Origin: Actinomadura rayongensis | GTDB taxonomy: Bacteria > Actinomycetota > Actinomycetes > Streptosporangiales > Streptosporangiaceae | Assembly (NCBI RefSeq): GCF_009831215.1 | Contig: NZ_WUTW01000009.1 | Span: 1-64,000 of the forward strand | Reading direction: 5' to 3' | DNA: 64,000 bases | Shown here: positions 8,706 through 16,078 of the stretch, in pieces | Layout of the letters: each line of letters begins with the position of its first letter | Position numbering within the stretch: the first letter of the stretch is position 1 | Program-made: the position numbers and the translations under genes | The notes under the pieces: model-generated | Told to the model about the DNA's origin: nothing | The model's input: the letters and a program-made list of their open reading frames with translations, nothing else | The model's database searches: none

Positions 8706-8727
8706 GTACCTAATACGTAATATTGTT
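8706..8727. promoter_or_regulatory. AT-rich divergent promoter between NmrA and HxlR genes
   Basis: This is an AT-rich island in GC-rich DNA. It is centred on TACGTA and AATATT, between two starts only 57 bp apart. HxlR proteins usually bind such short symmetric AT-rich sites. I cannot place -10 and -35 boxes with confidence. Confidence 0.35.
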
Positions 8728-8732
8728 TCCCT

Positions 8733-9095
8733 ATGGAAACCATTGGCCCTGACGAGCTGAAATACCTGGCGAACGCGCAATCCACCGGATGCGGGATCGA
8801 GCGCACGCTCACCGTTCTGGACGGCAAATGGACCACGCTGATCGTCCGGGAACTGCTGACCGGCCCCAAACGGTTCGGCGAGATCCGCGCGGCCCTCGGC
8901 ACGCCGAGCGCCAAGACCCTCACCGACCGGCTCCGCTCCCTGGAGCACCAGGCGATCCTCACCCGCACGGTCCACGCCGAGGTCCCGCCGCGCGTCGTCT
9001 ATGCGCTGACCGAGCACGGGACCAGCCTCAGCAGCGTGCTGCACGCCATGCTCATCTGGGGAGAACAGCACCCGCTTCCCCCGGAAAGGCGCTGA
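8733..9095 (+). CDS. HxlR-family winged-helix regulator
   Basis: 120 residues, the usual HxlR length. The family signature cysteine is present (STGCGIERTLTVLDGKWTTL). It is followed by the winged helix (ELLTGPKRFGEIRAALG, then KTLTDRLRSLEHQAIL) and the wing with VPPRVVYALTEHG. In relatives this cysteine reacts with electrophiles or oxidants; whether it does so here is inference. It is divergent from the NmrA-like reductase, its likely target. Confidence 0.92.
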   Translation: METIGPDELKYLANAQSTGCGIERTLTVLDGKWTTLIVRELLTGPKRFGEIRAALGTPSAKTLTDRLRSLEHQAILTRTVHAEVPPRVVYALTEHGTSLSSVLHAMLIWGEQHPLPPERR

Positions 9096-9113
9096 AGGAA
9101 CCCGTTCAGCGCC
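9088..9113 (+). terminator. Hairpin at the end of the HxlR gene
   Basis: GGCGCTGAA (9088-9096) pairs perfectly with TTCAGCGCC (9105-9113) around an 8-nt loop, overlapping the HxlR stop codon. There is no T-run, as is common in high-GC actinobacteria. It could serve both convergent genes. Confidence 0.5.
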
Positions 9114-9123
9114 GATCCCGGCC

Positions 9124-10269
9124 TTAGACGGCGGCGGAGCCGGGGAGGGTGGACCATTTCTGTCCGCTGCTGCCGTTGCACGTGCGGATGACCAGGGCGG
9201 TTCCCCTGTTGCCCGAACCGACGTCCGCGCATTTGCCCGAGCCGGTGCCGATCAGGGCGCCGTCCTTGAAGGTCCATTGCTGGTTGGGGCGGCCGTGGCA
9301 GGGCCACAGGATGATCGGGGTGCCGTCGGCGGTGGAGGCCCCGCGCACGTCCAGGCACTGACCCAGCGAACGCAGTGTGCGGTCGCTCTGCGGGCGCCAT
9401 CGCTGGTTCTGGTTGCCGTGGCAGTCGTAGGCGACGATCGCGCTGCCGTCGCCGTCGCCGCTGGCGTCCATGCAGCGTCCACCGGCGGTGGCCTTGTAGA
9501 TCAGCGTGTCACGGGTGGACAGGAAGCCGCGGGTGAGGCGGACGCCGTTGCCGACTTGCACCGCGCGGTAGTCGCCCTTGCCGACGCAGTCGCTGTACTC
9601 CTTGCCGGCCTTGGTCGTGCCGGTCAGACCGCCCGCGTCCGTGCTGGTCGGGCCGCCGAACGTCACGTCGGCGCGGGGCATCTCGGCGCAGCTGGGGACG
9701 CCGGCGAAGTATTCGACGAAGCCGGCCTGGCCGCCGGTGAGGGTGCCGCTTCCGGCCGGGACCTTGTAGGTGCCGATGTGGGTCTTGGCGCCGGTGACGG
9801 TGTCGGTCGCCGTTCCCGTCCACGTGTCGGTTGCGGTGCGGGTGACGGTGAGGTCGTAGGTGTGGCCGTAGACGGCGTCGAACTCGGTCGCGCACGTGAC
9901 GCCGCCGCCGTTGTCGGCGCCCGGATGGCAGTTGGCGTCGGTGGTGGAGGCGCCGTCGCCGAAGAGGGAGAAGTGGGCGTCCAGCCGCTGCTTGCCGTTC
10001 TTGTCCGCGCGCGGCTGCAGGCCGATGTACCCCATGACGTTGTGCTGGAAGTTGTACTGCTGCGCGAAGAAGGTCCCGCCGCGCGGGTCGGTGGCGGGGT
10101 TGGCGGCGATGGGGAAGGTGATGTTCGTCAGTCCCTGGGCGGGCGTGCCGGGGATCGACCAACCGATGGAGACGTTGCCGCCGCCGACCGATGCGGACGC
10201 CGGGTGAGCGACTGACAGCAGGATCCCTGCGCCGGCGACGGCGGTGAGACATCTGGTGCGCGTGAGCAT
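9124..10269 (-). CDS. Secreted protein with C-terminal ricin-type (beta-trefoil) lectin domain
   Basis: 381 residues. It has a Sec signal peptide (basic start MLTRTR, hydrophobic core, ASA cleavage region near 30). A beta-rich N-terminal domain of about 220 residues resembles DUF3472-type extracellular domains. The C-terminal beta-trefoil has three QxW-type repeats (NQRW, NQQW, GQKW) preceded by GRCMD, GQCLD and GKCAD, the standard carbohydrate-binding layout. A role in binding polysaccharide outside the cell is likely; no catalytic motif is seen. The start at 10269 is preferred over 10296 because AAAGGAA lies just upstream and the signal peptide begins there. Confidence 0.85.
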   Translation of the reverse strand: MLTRTRCLTAVAGAGILLSVAHPASASVGGGNVSIGWSIPGTPAQGLTNITFPIAANPATDPRGGTFFAQQYNFQHNVMGYIGLQPRADKNGKQRLDAHFSLFGDGASTTDANCHPGADNGGGVTCATEFDAVYGHTYDLTVTRTATDTWTGTATDTVTGAKTHIGTYKVPAGSGTLTGGQAGFVEYFAGVPSCAEMPRADVTFGGPTSTDAGGLTGTTKAGKEYSDCVGKGDYRAVQVGNGVRLTRGFLSTRDTLIYKATAGGRCMDASGDGDGSAIVAYDCHGNQNQRWRPQSDRTLRSLGQCLDVRGASTADGTPIILWPCHGRPNQQWTFKDGALIGTGSGKCADVGSGNRGTALVIRTCNGSSGQKWSTLPGSAAV

Positions 10270-10496
10270 GAGCGTTCCTTTCGGCGGGGCGGCCATCGTG
10301 AAGAGGGAGACCTCGAACCGGCCGCCCGATTACGGCCCGAGCGGAATTTCCCGGCCCGGCACGCATGCTCAGCACCGGTCGAGGTTCTTTTTGTGCGCGC
10401 GGCTGTAATCGGCGGGCGCGATCCCCGTCTCCCAGACGTGCCGCGGCTCCCCTCGCGGCACGCCGAGCCCCGCAGAGCGAAAGGTGAACCCCCCCG

Positions 10497-11804
10497 ATGC
10501 ACGCACCACGCCTCGCCGGCTGCGCGATCGCCGCCGCCGGCGCGCTGGTCCTTCCCCTCGTGACCGTGTCGCCCGCGGTCGCGGAAGGACCGATCGTGAA
10601 CGCGCAGGCGGCGCGGCCCGTCAAGGGCAGCTACATCGTCACGCTCAAGGACACCCCGGCGCTGCGGCGGGACGGCGTGGGAGGCCGGGCGCAGCAGCTC
10701 ACGCACGCGTACTCCGGACGCGTCGGCTTCGTCTACTCCAGCGCCGTCACCGGCTTCCAGGCGCATCTCAGCGCGGAGAAGGCGCGCCGGCTCGCGGCCG
10801 ACCCCGCCGTCGCGTCGGTCGAGCAGGACGCGATCTCCTCGGCGTCCGACGTCCAGCCGAACCCGCCGTCGTGGGGCCTGGACCGCGCCGACCAGAAGAG
10901 GCTGCCGCTCGACCACGGCTACTCCTACGGCACCAAGGCGTCCAACGTGACGGCCTACATCATCGACACCGGTCTCTCGACGTCGCACGCGGACTTCGGC
11001 GGCCGTGCCAGCTCCGGCTACGACTTCGTCGACAACGACACCGACGCCAACGACTGCAACGGGCACGGCACGCACGTCGCCGGGACGGTCGGCGGCGCCG
11101 CTTACGGGATCGCCAAGGGCGTGAAGCTGGTCGGCGTCCGCGTGCTGGGCTGCGACGGGAGGGGAGCGAACTCGGGCATCATCAAGGCCATCGACTGGGT
11201 GGCCGCCCACGCCGCCAAACCCGCCGTCGCCAACATGAGTTTGGGCGGCAGCGCCAGCCCCGCGCTGGACGCCGCCGTGGAGCGCGCCGTCACCGCGGGC
11301 ATCACCTTCGCCGTCGCCGCGGGCAACGACAACGCCAACGCCTGCAACACGTCACCGGCCCGCGCCCGGGGCGCGCTCACCGTCGGCGCGACCACCTCGA
11401 CCGACGCCCGCGCCTCGTTCTCCAACTACGGCTCGTGCCTGGACCTGTTCGCGCCCGGCTACCAGATCACGTCGACCTGGATCGGCGGGAGAACCGCCAC
11501 CGCCACGCTGTCGGGCACCTCGATGGCCACCCCGCACGTCACGGGCGCCGCCGCGCTGGTCCTGGCCGCGCACCCCGGCTACTCCCCCGAGCAGGTCGGC
11601 TCCGCGCTGACGTCCGCCGCGACCACCGGCGTCGTCGGCAACCCCGGCAGCGGATCGGCCAACCGGCTGCTGTTCACCGGCGGCGGCACGCCCGCGTCCC
11701 CCGGACCGGCCCCGACGCCGACCCCGCCCTCCCAGCCGTCCGACGGCGACTGGTGGACGCAGTTCTGGAACTGGCTGATCGGCCTGAACAAGCGCGCCTT
11801 CTGA
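10497..11804 (+). CDS. Secreted subtilisin-like serine protease (S8, proteinase K type)
   Basis: 435 residues. It has a signal peptide to about residue 29 and an I9 inhibitor propeptide (about 44-112; GSYIVTLKD, ending in VEQD). The S8 catalytic domain has Asp157 (IIDTGL), His190 (NGHGTHVAG), oxyanion Asn277 (AAGND) and Ser342 (GTSMATPH). A proline-rich linker follows, then a short tail of Trp/aromatic residues (DWWTQFWNWLIGLNKRAF) that is unusual for the family. Secreted as a zymogen, it should mature by cleavage near residue 112. It is divergent from the lectin gene across 227 bp; both products are extracellular. Confidence 0.93.
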   Translation: MHAPRLAGCAIAAAGALVLPLVTVSPAVAEGPIVNAQAARPVKGSYIVTLKDTPALRRDGVGGRAQQLTHAYSGRVGFVYSSAVTGFQAHLSAEKARRLAADPAVASVEQDAISSASDVQPNPPSWGLDRADQKRLPLDHGYSYGTKASNVTAYIIDTGLSTSHADFGGRASSGYDFVDNDTDANDCNGHGTHVAGTVGGAAYGIAKGVKLVGVRVLGCDGRGANSGIIKAIDWVAAHAAKPAVANMSLGGSASPALDAAVERAVTAGITFAVAAGNDNANACNTSPARARGALTVGATTSTDARASFSNYGSCLDLFAPGYQITSTWIGGRTATATLSGTSMATPHVTGAAALVLAAHPGYSPEQVGSALTSAATTGVVGNPGSGSANRLLFTGGGTPASPGPAPTPTPPSQPSDGDWWTQFWNWLIGLNKRAF

Positions 11805-11817
11805 CCGGCCGCAATCT

Positions 11818-11858
11818 CCGCGCGGTGGTCCCGTCCCCGCAACGGGAACACCGCGCGG
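11818..11858. terminator. Strong hairpin between convergent protease and TetR genes
   Basis: Seventeen-base arms (11818-11834 and 11842-11858), starting CCGCGCGGTG and pairing with one mismatch, surround a 7-nt loop. The hairpin lies 14 bp after the protease stop and 8 bp before the TetR stop, so it can end transcription in both directions. Confidence 0.75.
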
Positions 11859-11865
11859 CCCTTCG

Positions 11866-12525
11866 TCAGGTGGACGCGATCTCGGCCTCGATCTGCCGGT
11901 AGGCGGTCATGAACAGGTCGGTGATGACGTCGGCGATTTCGTCGAGAGAGGAGTCGAGGTGGCCGAGAGCCCATTGGGCCATGGTGTGGGCGGCGCCGCC
12001 GGTGAGGACCATGGCGCCGGTGAGAAGCCGGGTGTTGACCGGGACGCCGAGGTGGACGGCGGCGAGTTCGGCGTTGTTGCGGGCGAAGTCCCGGGTGACG
12101 CGGTAGCGCTGCTCCTCCAGGCGGGGCGTGGCGCCGACGACCTCGACGAAGACGATCCGGGCCTCCCTGACGTCGTCGGCGACGGCGTGGACGAACGCGT
12201 GCATGCCCGCGCGGGCCTGGTCGGCGAGGGTGGGCGGGGCGGCGGCGACCGCGGCGTAGGTCGTGTCGAGGATTCTGCTCGTCAGCTGGTCGTACAGCGC
12301 CGACAGCAGGTCATCGCGGTCCTTGAACGACTCGTAGAAGTAGCGCTCGGTGAGCCCGGCCTGCCGGCAGACGTTCCGCAGCGTCAGGTCCGCGCGACCC
12401 GCCGTGCCGCAGATCTCCAGCGCGGCCTCCAGGAACGTCTCACGGCGACGGGCACGCCGTTCTTCGGCGTCGAGGCCCCCGTAGCGACGGCCGGAAAGAC
12501 CTTGTGACTTATCTGAGTGCCCCAC
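11866..12525 (-). CDS. TetR-family transcriptional regulator
   Basis: 219 residues from a GTG at 12525. The HTH is DLTLRNVCRQAGLTERYFYESF. It is followed by a C-terminal domain with VVGATPRLEEQRYRVTRDFA, as in actinobacterial TetR proteins linked to lipid or lipase genes. The GTG has AAAGGAAGA just upstream. The longer frame to 12600 would run through the operator region and lacks an RBS. It is divergent from a secreted lipase with repeated CATCTGAC half-sites in the gap. Confidence 0.85.
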   Translation of the reverse strand: MGHSDKSQGLSGRRYGGLDAEERRARRRETFLEAALEICGTAGRADLTLRNVCRQAGLTERYFYESFKDRDDLLSALYDQLTSRILDTTYAAVAAAPPTLADQARAGMHAFVHAVADDVREARIVFVEVVGATPRLEEQRYRVTRDFARNNAELAAVHLGVPVNTRLLTGAMVLTGGAAHTMAQWALGHLDSSLDEIADVITDLFMTAYRQIEAEIAST

Positions 12526-12565
12526 TTCTTCCTTTCTCTCAAAGCCGCATGTCGCTGCCCGACCC

Positions 12566-12616
12566 CATCTGACATCGTCTCTTGTCACATCATCTGACAT
12601 CGCACGCAGTCAGATG
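12566..12616. promoter_or_regulatory. Repeated CATCTGAC operator cluster between TetR and lipase genes
   Basis: CATCTGACATCG occurs at 12566-12577 and again at 12591-12602. The second copy also forms an inverted repeat with GTCAGATG at 12609-12616 (8-bp perfect arms, 10-nt spacer). Three half-sites in 51 bp point to cooperative binding, probably by the adjacent TetR protein. Confidence 0.65.
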
Positions 12617-12645
12617 GCGACCCGCCCCGTTCGAGGAGCCCACAC

Positions 12646-13863
12646 GTGAAGCTGAAAGCGCTGACCACCGTAGCCGTGCTCGCCGCGGCGACCCTCATCG
12701 GCGTCCCGGCGGCGCCCGCGTCCGCCGACGACGCCTTCTACACCCCGCCCGCGCCCCTGCCCGCGGGCAGCCCCGGCGACATCATCAAGTCGCAGCCGTC
12801 GCGGTACGACAACTCCACGGCGACCCGGATCATGTACCTGAGCCGCGACGCCAAGGACCAGCCGATCCCGGTGACCGGCACGGTGTTCGTGCCGACCAAG
12901 GCCTGGGGCGGCCCCGGCCCGCGCCCGGTCGTGGCCTACGCCCCGTTCACCGCGGGCATGGGCGACCAGTGCGCTCCGTCCAAGACGCTGGCCGGCGAGG
13001 GGCAGAACGACATCGTCGCGATCTTCCAGAAGGGCTACATCGACCGGCTGCTCGACAAGGGCATCGCGGTCGCCCAGACCGACTACGAGGGCCTCGGCAC
13101 CCCCGGCGACCACCCGTACGTGATGCGGCTGTCGGAGGCGCACACCGTCCTGGACGTGCTGCGCGCCGCCAAGCGGCTGCCCGCGGCCGGCCTGCCCGCC
13201 GACGGCCCCGCCGGGATCGTCGGCTACTCCGAGGGCGGCGGGGCGTCCGCCTCGGCCGCCGAACTCGCCTCCACTTATGCGCCCGAGCTGAACATCAAGG
13301 GCGCCTATGCCGGGGCGCCCCCGGCCGACAAGGCCAAGCTGGCCAAGAGCCTGGACGGGTCGCTGTACGCCGCGTTCGCCGGTTACTCCCTGATCGGCAT
13401 CCAGACCTCCTACCCCGAGGCCGACATCCCCGGCCTGGCCAACGACCAGGGCAAGAAGCTGTTCGAGGAGGCGGCGAAGACCTGCACCCTCGACGGGATG
13501 CTCAAGTACATGTTCATGCAGACCAAGTCGCTGACCAGGGACGGCCGCCCGATCGCCGACTACCTGGACCAGGCGCCGTTCGACAAGATCGTCGCCGAGA
13601 ACCGGATCGGCACCCTCAAGCCCGCGATGCCGGTGGAGATCCAGCACTCCCCGTTCGACGACGTCATCCCGCAGGAGATCGGCAAGCAGCTCGCCAAGGA
13701 CTGGTGCGCCAAGGGCGCCAACGTCACCTTCGACGGCGCGCTGATCGCCTCCCCGGTGTTCGCCCACATCACCGGCGCGGTCACCGCCCCCGCGACGGCC
13801 GCCGCATGGATGAACGACCGCTTCCAGGACAAGCCCGTCACGGGCAACTGCGGCTCGTTCTAA
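12646..13863 (+). CDS. Secreted LIP-family lipase
   Basis: 405 residues with a signal peptide (cleavage near ASA-DD, about 27). The fold is the secretory lipase (LIP) family of alpha/beta hydrolases. Markers are the nucleophile elbow GYSEGGG (Ser195), the upstream TDYEGLGTPGDHPY typical of the family, the acid in SPFDDVIP and the histidine in VFAHITG. Family members hydrolyse triacylglycerols or long-chain esters outside the cell. GTG start. The divergent TetR gene and the CATCTGAC operators suggest repression, possibly relieved by a lipid ligand. Confidence 0.88.
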   Translation: MKLKALTTVAVLAAATLIGVPAAPASADDAFYTPPAPLPAGSPGDIIKSQPSRYDNSTATRIMYLSRDAKDQPIPVTGTVFVPTKAWGGPGPRPVVAYAPFTAGMGDQCAPSKTLAGEGQNDIVAIFQKGYIDRLLDKGIAVAQTDYEGLGTPGDHPYVMRLSEAHTVLDVLRAAKRLPAAGLPADGPAGIVGYSEGGGASASAAELASTYAPELNIKGAYAGAPPADKAKLAKSLDGSLYAAFAGYSLIGIQTSYPEADIPGLANDQGKKLFEEAAKTCTLDGMLKYMFMQTKSLTRDGRPIADYLDQAPFDKIVAENRIGTLKPAMPVEIQHSPFDDVIPQEIGKQLAKDWCAKGANVTFDGALIASPVFAHITGAVTAPATAAAWMNDRFQDKPVTGNCGSF

Positions 13864-13876
13864 CACCCCGCCGCAA

Positions 13877-13915
13877 CCCGCCTGCCGCGAGCGTCGTCCG
13901 CCCACGGCAGGCGGG
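13877..13915 (+). terminator. Hairpin after the lipase gene
   Basis: CCCGCCTGCCG (13877-13887) pairs perfectly with CGGCAGGCGGG (13905-13915) across a 17-nt loop. It lies 14 bp past the lipase stop and ahead of the hyuA promoter. Confidence 0.6.
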
Positions 13916-13944
13916 GCGGTACTTCCCCCGGCCGACGGGAGGTC

Positions 13945-13978
13945 TTGACCGGATAATTCGTAAGCCTTACGGTAATAG
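13945..13978 (+). promoter_or_regulatory. Promoter and operator of the hyuAB operon
   Basis: TTGACC (13945-13950) with TACGGT 17 bp downstream (13968-13973) makes a reasonable promoter. Overlapping it, bases 13956-13974 read, on the minus strand, TACCGTAAGGCTTACG..., matching 15 of 19 positions of the operator at 19401-19419. The core CGTAAG-C-CTTACG is a perfect inverted repeat. Sharing one operator ties this operon to the divergent TetR/ABC operon about 5.4 kb away. Confidence 0.7.
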
Positions 13979-13979
13979 A

Positions 13980-14036
13980 ATGCTTATGAGGAACGCTCCC
14001 TGTCGAGCGGTGTGCGAAGCCGGGGTCCGGCGGTGA
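13980..14036 (+). CDS. Possible 18-residue leader peptide overlapping hyuA
   Basis: An ATG at 13980 opens an 18-codon frame whose TGA (14034-14036) overlaps the proposed hyuA GTG in a GTGA arrangement. The peptide contains two cysteines (PCRAVC). If transcription starts near 13980 the frame would be essentially leaderless, as many actinobacterial mRNAs are, and hyuA would be translationally coupled to it. It may instead be chance; only position and overlap support it. Confidence 0.25.
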   Translation: MLMRNAPCRAVCEAGVRR

Positions 14037-16078
14037 CCGGGCCGGTGCGCGGAAGTCATGCGGTGGCCGTCGACGTGGGCGGCACCTTCGTCGACGTCAC
14101 GCTGGCGGACCTGGCGACGGGCCGCCGGTGGGTCAGGAAGGTGCTCTCCGACGAGGGGCCGCGCCGCGCCTTCGTCCGGGGGCTGGAGGCCGTGTGCGCC
14201 GACGCGGGCATCGCGGTCGGCGCCCTGGACCGCGTCGTGCACGGCATGACGCTGTCCACCAACGCGATCCTCCAGGCCGCCGAGACGGGCACGGCGGCGG
14301 TGGTGACGGCGGGGTTCCGCGACGTCCTGGAGATCGGACGGCACGACGCGCCCCGCAGCGGGAACACCTTCCGCTGGCTCAAGCCCCGCCGCCCGGTCGG
14401 ACGGGACCGGATCGTCGAGGTCGCCGAGCGCGTGACCTGGGACGGCACCGTGCTCGTCCCGCTGACGGAGGCCGAGCAGGACGCCGCGGTGGCGGCGCTG
14501 CGCGCGCTGAAGCCGACGGCCGTCGCGGTGTCGCTGCTGTACGGGTACGCCCACCCCGAGCACGAGCGGCGGCTGGCCGAGGCGATCCGGACGAGCCTGC
14601 CCGGCGTCCACGTGACCTGCTCGCACGAGGTGCTGCCGCAGGCGGGCGAGTACGAGCGGTCGACGGCGACCGTCCTGAACGCCTACACGATGCCGTCCGT
14701 GTCGGACTACCTGACGGGCCTGCTGTCGGATCTGTCCGACATCGGGGTCCGGGCGCCGCTCTACATCATGGCGTCGGACGGCGGCGTGCTCGGCGCGGCG
14801 GACGCCGGACGGCTGCCCATCACCACCGTCCTGTCGGGCCCGGCGGGCGGCGCGGCGGGGGCGGCGCGGTTCGCGGCCGGACGCGGCGCGTCCCGGATCC
14901 TCACCCTGGACGTGGGCGGGACCAGCAGCGACGTCGCGTGCGCCGACGACGGCGCGGTCGACCTCACCGTGGACGCGCACATCGGCGCGTTCCCCGTCGC
15001 GCTGCCGGTGCTGGACGTCAACACCGTCGGCGCGGGCGGCGGCAGCATCGCGCGGGCGGCGGGCGGCCGGTTCACGGTCGGCCCGGCCAGCGCGGGCGCG
15101 CGGCCCGGCCCGGTCTGCTACGGCCGGGGCGGGACCGAGCCGACGGTGACCGACGCCCTGCTCGTGCTCGGCTGGCTGCCCGAGCGCATCGCCGGCGGGG
15201 CGCTGACGCTGGCGCGGGAGGCGGCACGGGAGGCGATCCGGACCCGGCTGGCCGAACCGCTCGGCATCGACGTGACGGCCGCGGCGGCTGGAACGGTCCG
15301 GCTCGCCAACGCGCAGATGGCCGACGCGATCCGGCGGATCTCCACCGAGCGCGGCCGGGACCCCCGCGACTACGCGCTGCTGCCGTTCGGCGGCGCGGGC
15401 GGGCTGCACGCCGTCGAGGTGGCCCGGCTGCTGCGCGTGCCCCGCGTGCTCGTGCCGCCCGCGCCGGGCGTCTTCACGACCGAGGGCCTGCTGGCCGCCG
15501 ACGTCCGCCGCCATCTCGTGCGCTCGTTCCCGCGTCCGCTGCCCCTCGGCGCGGCCGGCGACCTCGACGCGGCCTACGCGGACCTGGAGCGGCAGGCGGC
15601 GGAGCTGCTGGACGCGGGCGCGGCCACCGAGGGACACGACCTCGTCCGGTACCTGGACCTCCGGTACGCAGGGCAGGGGTACGAGCTCATCATCGAGGCC
15701 ACCGAAGATGTCGCCGCCGCCTTCCACGACGCCCACGAGACCCGCTACCGGTACCGGCTGCCCGACGCGCCCGTCGAGATCGTCCGCGCCCGGCTCGCCG
15801 TGTCCGGACGGCTCGCGCACGCGGACCGGCCCGCCGCCGAACCCGCCGAAAGCGCCGCCGGGCCCGGACGGCGGGACCTGTACTTCGACGGCCACGGCTG
15901 GCTGCCCGCGACGATCCACGAACGCGCGGGCCTTCGTCCCGGCGACGCCGTCCGCGGCCCCGCCGTCGTCCAGGAGTACGACGCGACCACGATCCTCCCG
16001 CCGGGGGCGACGGCCGTCGTCGCCGCCGACGGCGCGCTGACCATCACCGTCACCGACGAACCGGAGCGTTCCGCATGA
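14033..16078 (+). CDS. hyuA: Hydantoinase/oxoprolinase, subunit A (HyuA type)
   Basis: 681 residues. The N-terminal Hydant_A_N fold begins with AVDVGGTFVDV, an ASKHA-type phosphate-binding loop. The main hydantoinase_A domain has LSGPAGGAAGA and TLDVGGTSSDV, the second nucleotide loop. The C-terminal beta domain ends PGATAVV. Family members use ATP to open hydantoins, 5-oxoproline or related cyclic amides, or to carboxylate aromatic ketones, always with the B subunit. GTG 14033 is chosen because it overlaps a possible upstream leader frame; GTG 14012 is an in-frame alternative. It is first in the operon, overlapping hyuB by ATGA. Confidence 0.9.
   Translation: MTGPVRGSHAVAVDVGGTFVDVTLADLATGRRWVRKVLSDEGPRRAFVRGLEAVCADAGIAVGALDRVVHGMTLSTNAILQAAETGTAAVVTAGFRDVLEIGRHDAPRSGNTFRWLKPRRPVGRDRIVEVAERVTWDGTVLVPLTEAEQDAAVAALRALKPTAVAVSLLYGYAHPEHERRLAEAIRTSLPGVHVTCSHEVLPQAGEYERSTATVLNAYTMPSVSDYLTGLLSDLSDIGVRAPLYIMASDGGVLGAADAGRLPITTVLSGPAGGAAGAARFAAGRGASRILTLDVGGTSSDVACADDGAVDLTVDAHIGAFPVALPVLDVNTVGAGGGSIARAAGGRFTVGPASAGARPGPVCYGRGGTEPTVTDALLVLGWLPERIAGGALTLAREAAREAIRTRLAEPLGIDVTAAAAGTVRLANAQMADAIRRISTERGRDPRDYALLPFGGAGGLHAVEVARLLRVPRVLVPPAPGVFTTEGLLAADVRRHLVRSFPRPLPLGAAGDLDAAYADLERQAAELLDAGAATEGHDLVRYLDLRYAGQGYELIIEATEDVAAAFHDAHETRYRYRLPDAPVEIVRARLAVSGRLAHADRPAAEPAESAAGPGRRDLYFDGHGWLPATIHERAGLRPGDAVRGPAVVQEYDATTILPPGATAVVAADGALTITVTDEPERSA

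Noticed and set aside
12610..13905. A 431-residue minus-strand frame opposite the lipase
   Set aside because: The lipase on the plus strand has a signal peptide and catalytic motifs; the opposite frame has none and is typical high-GC antisense.
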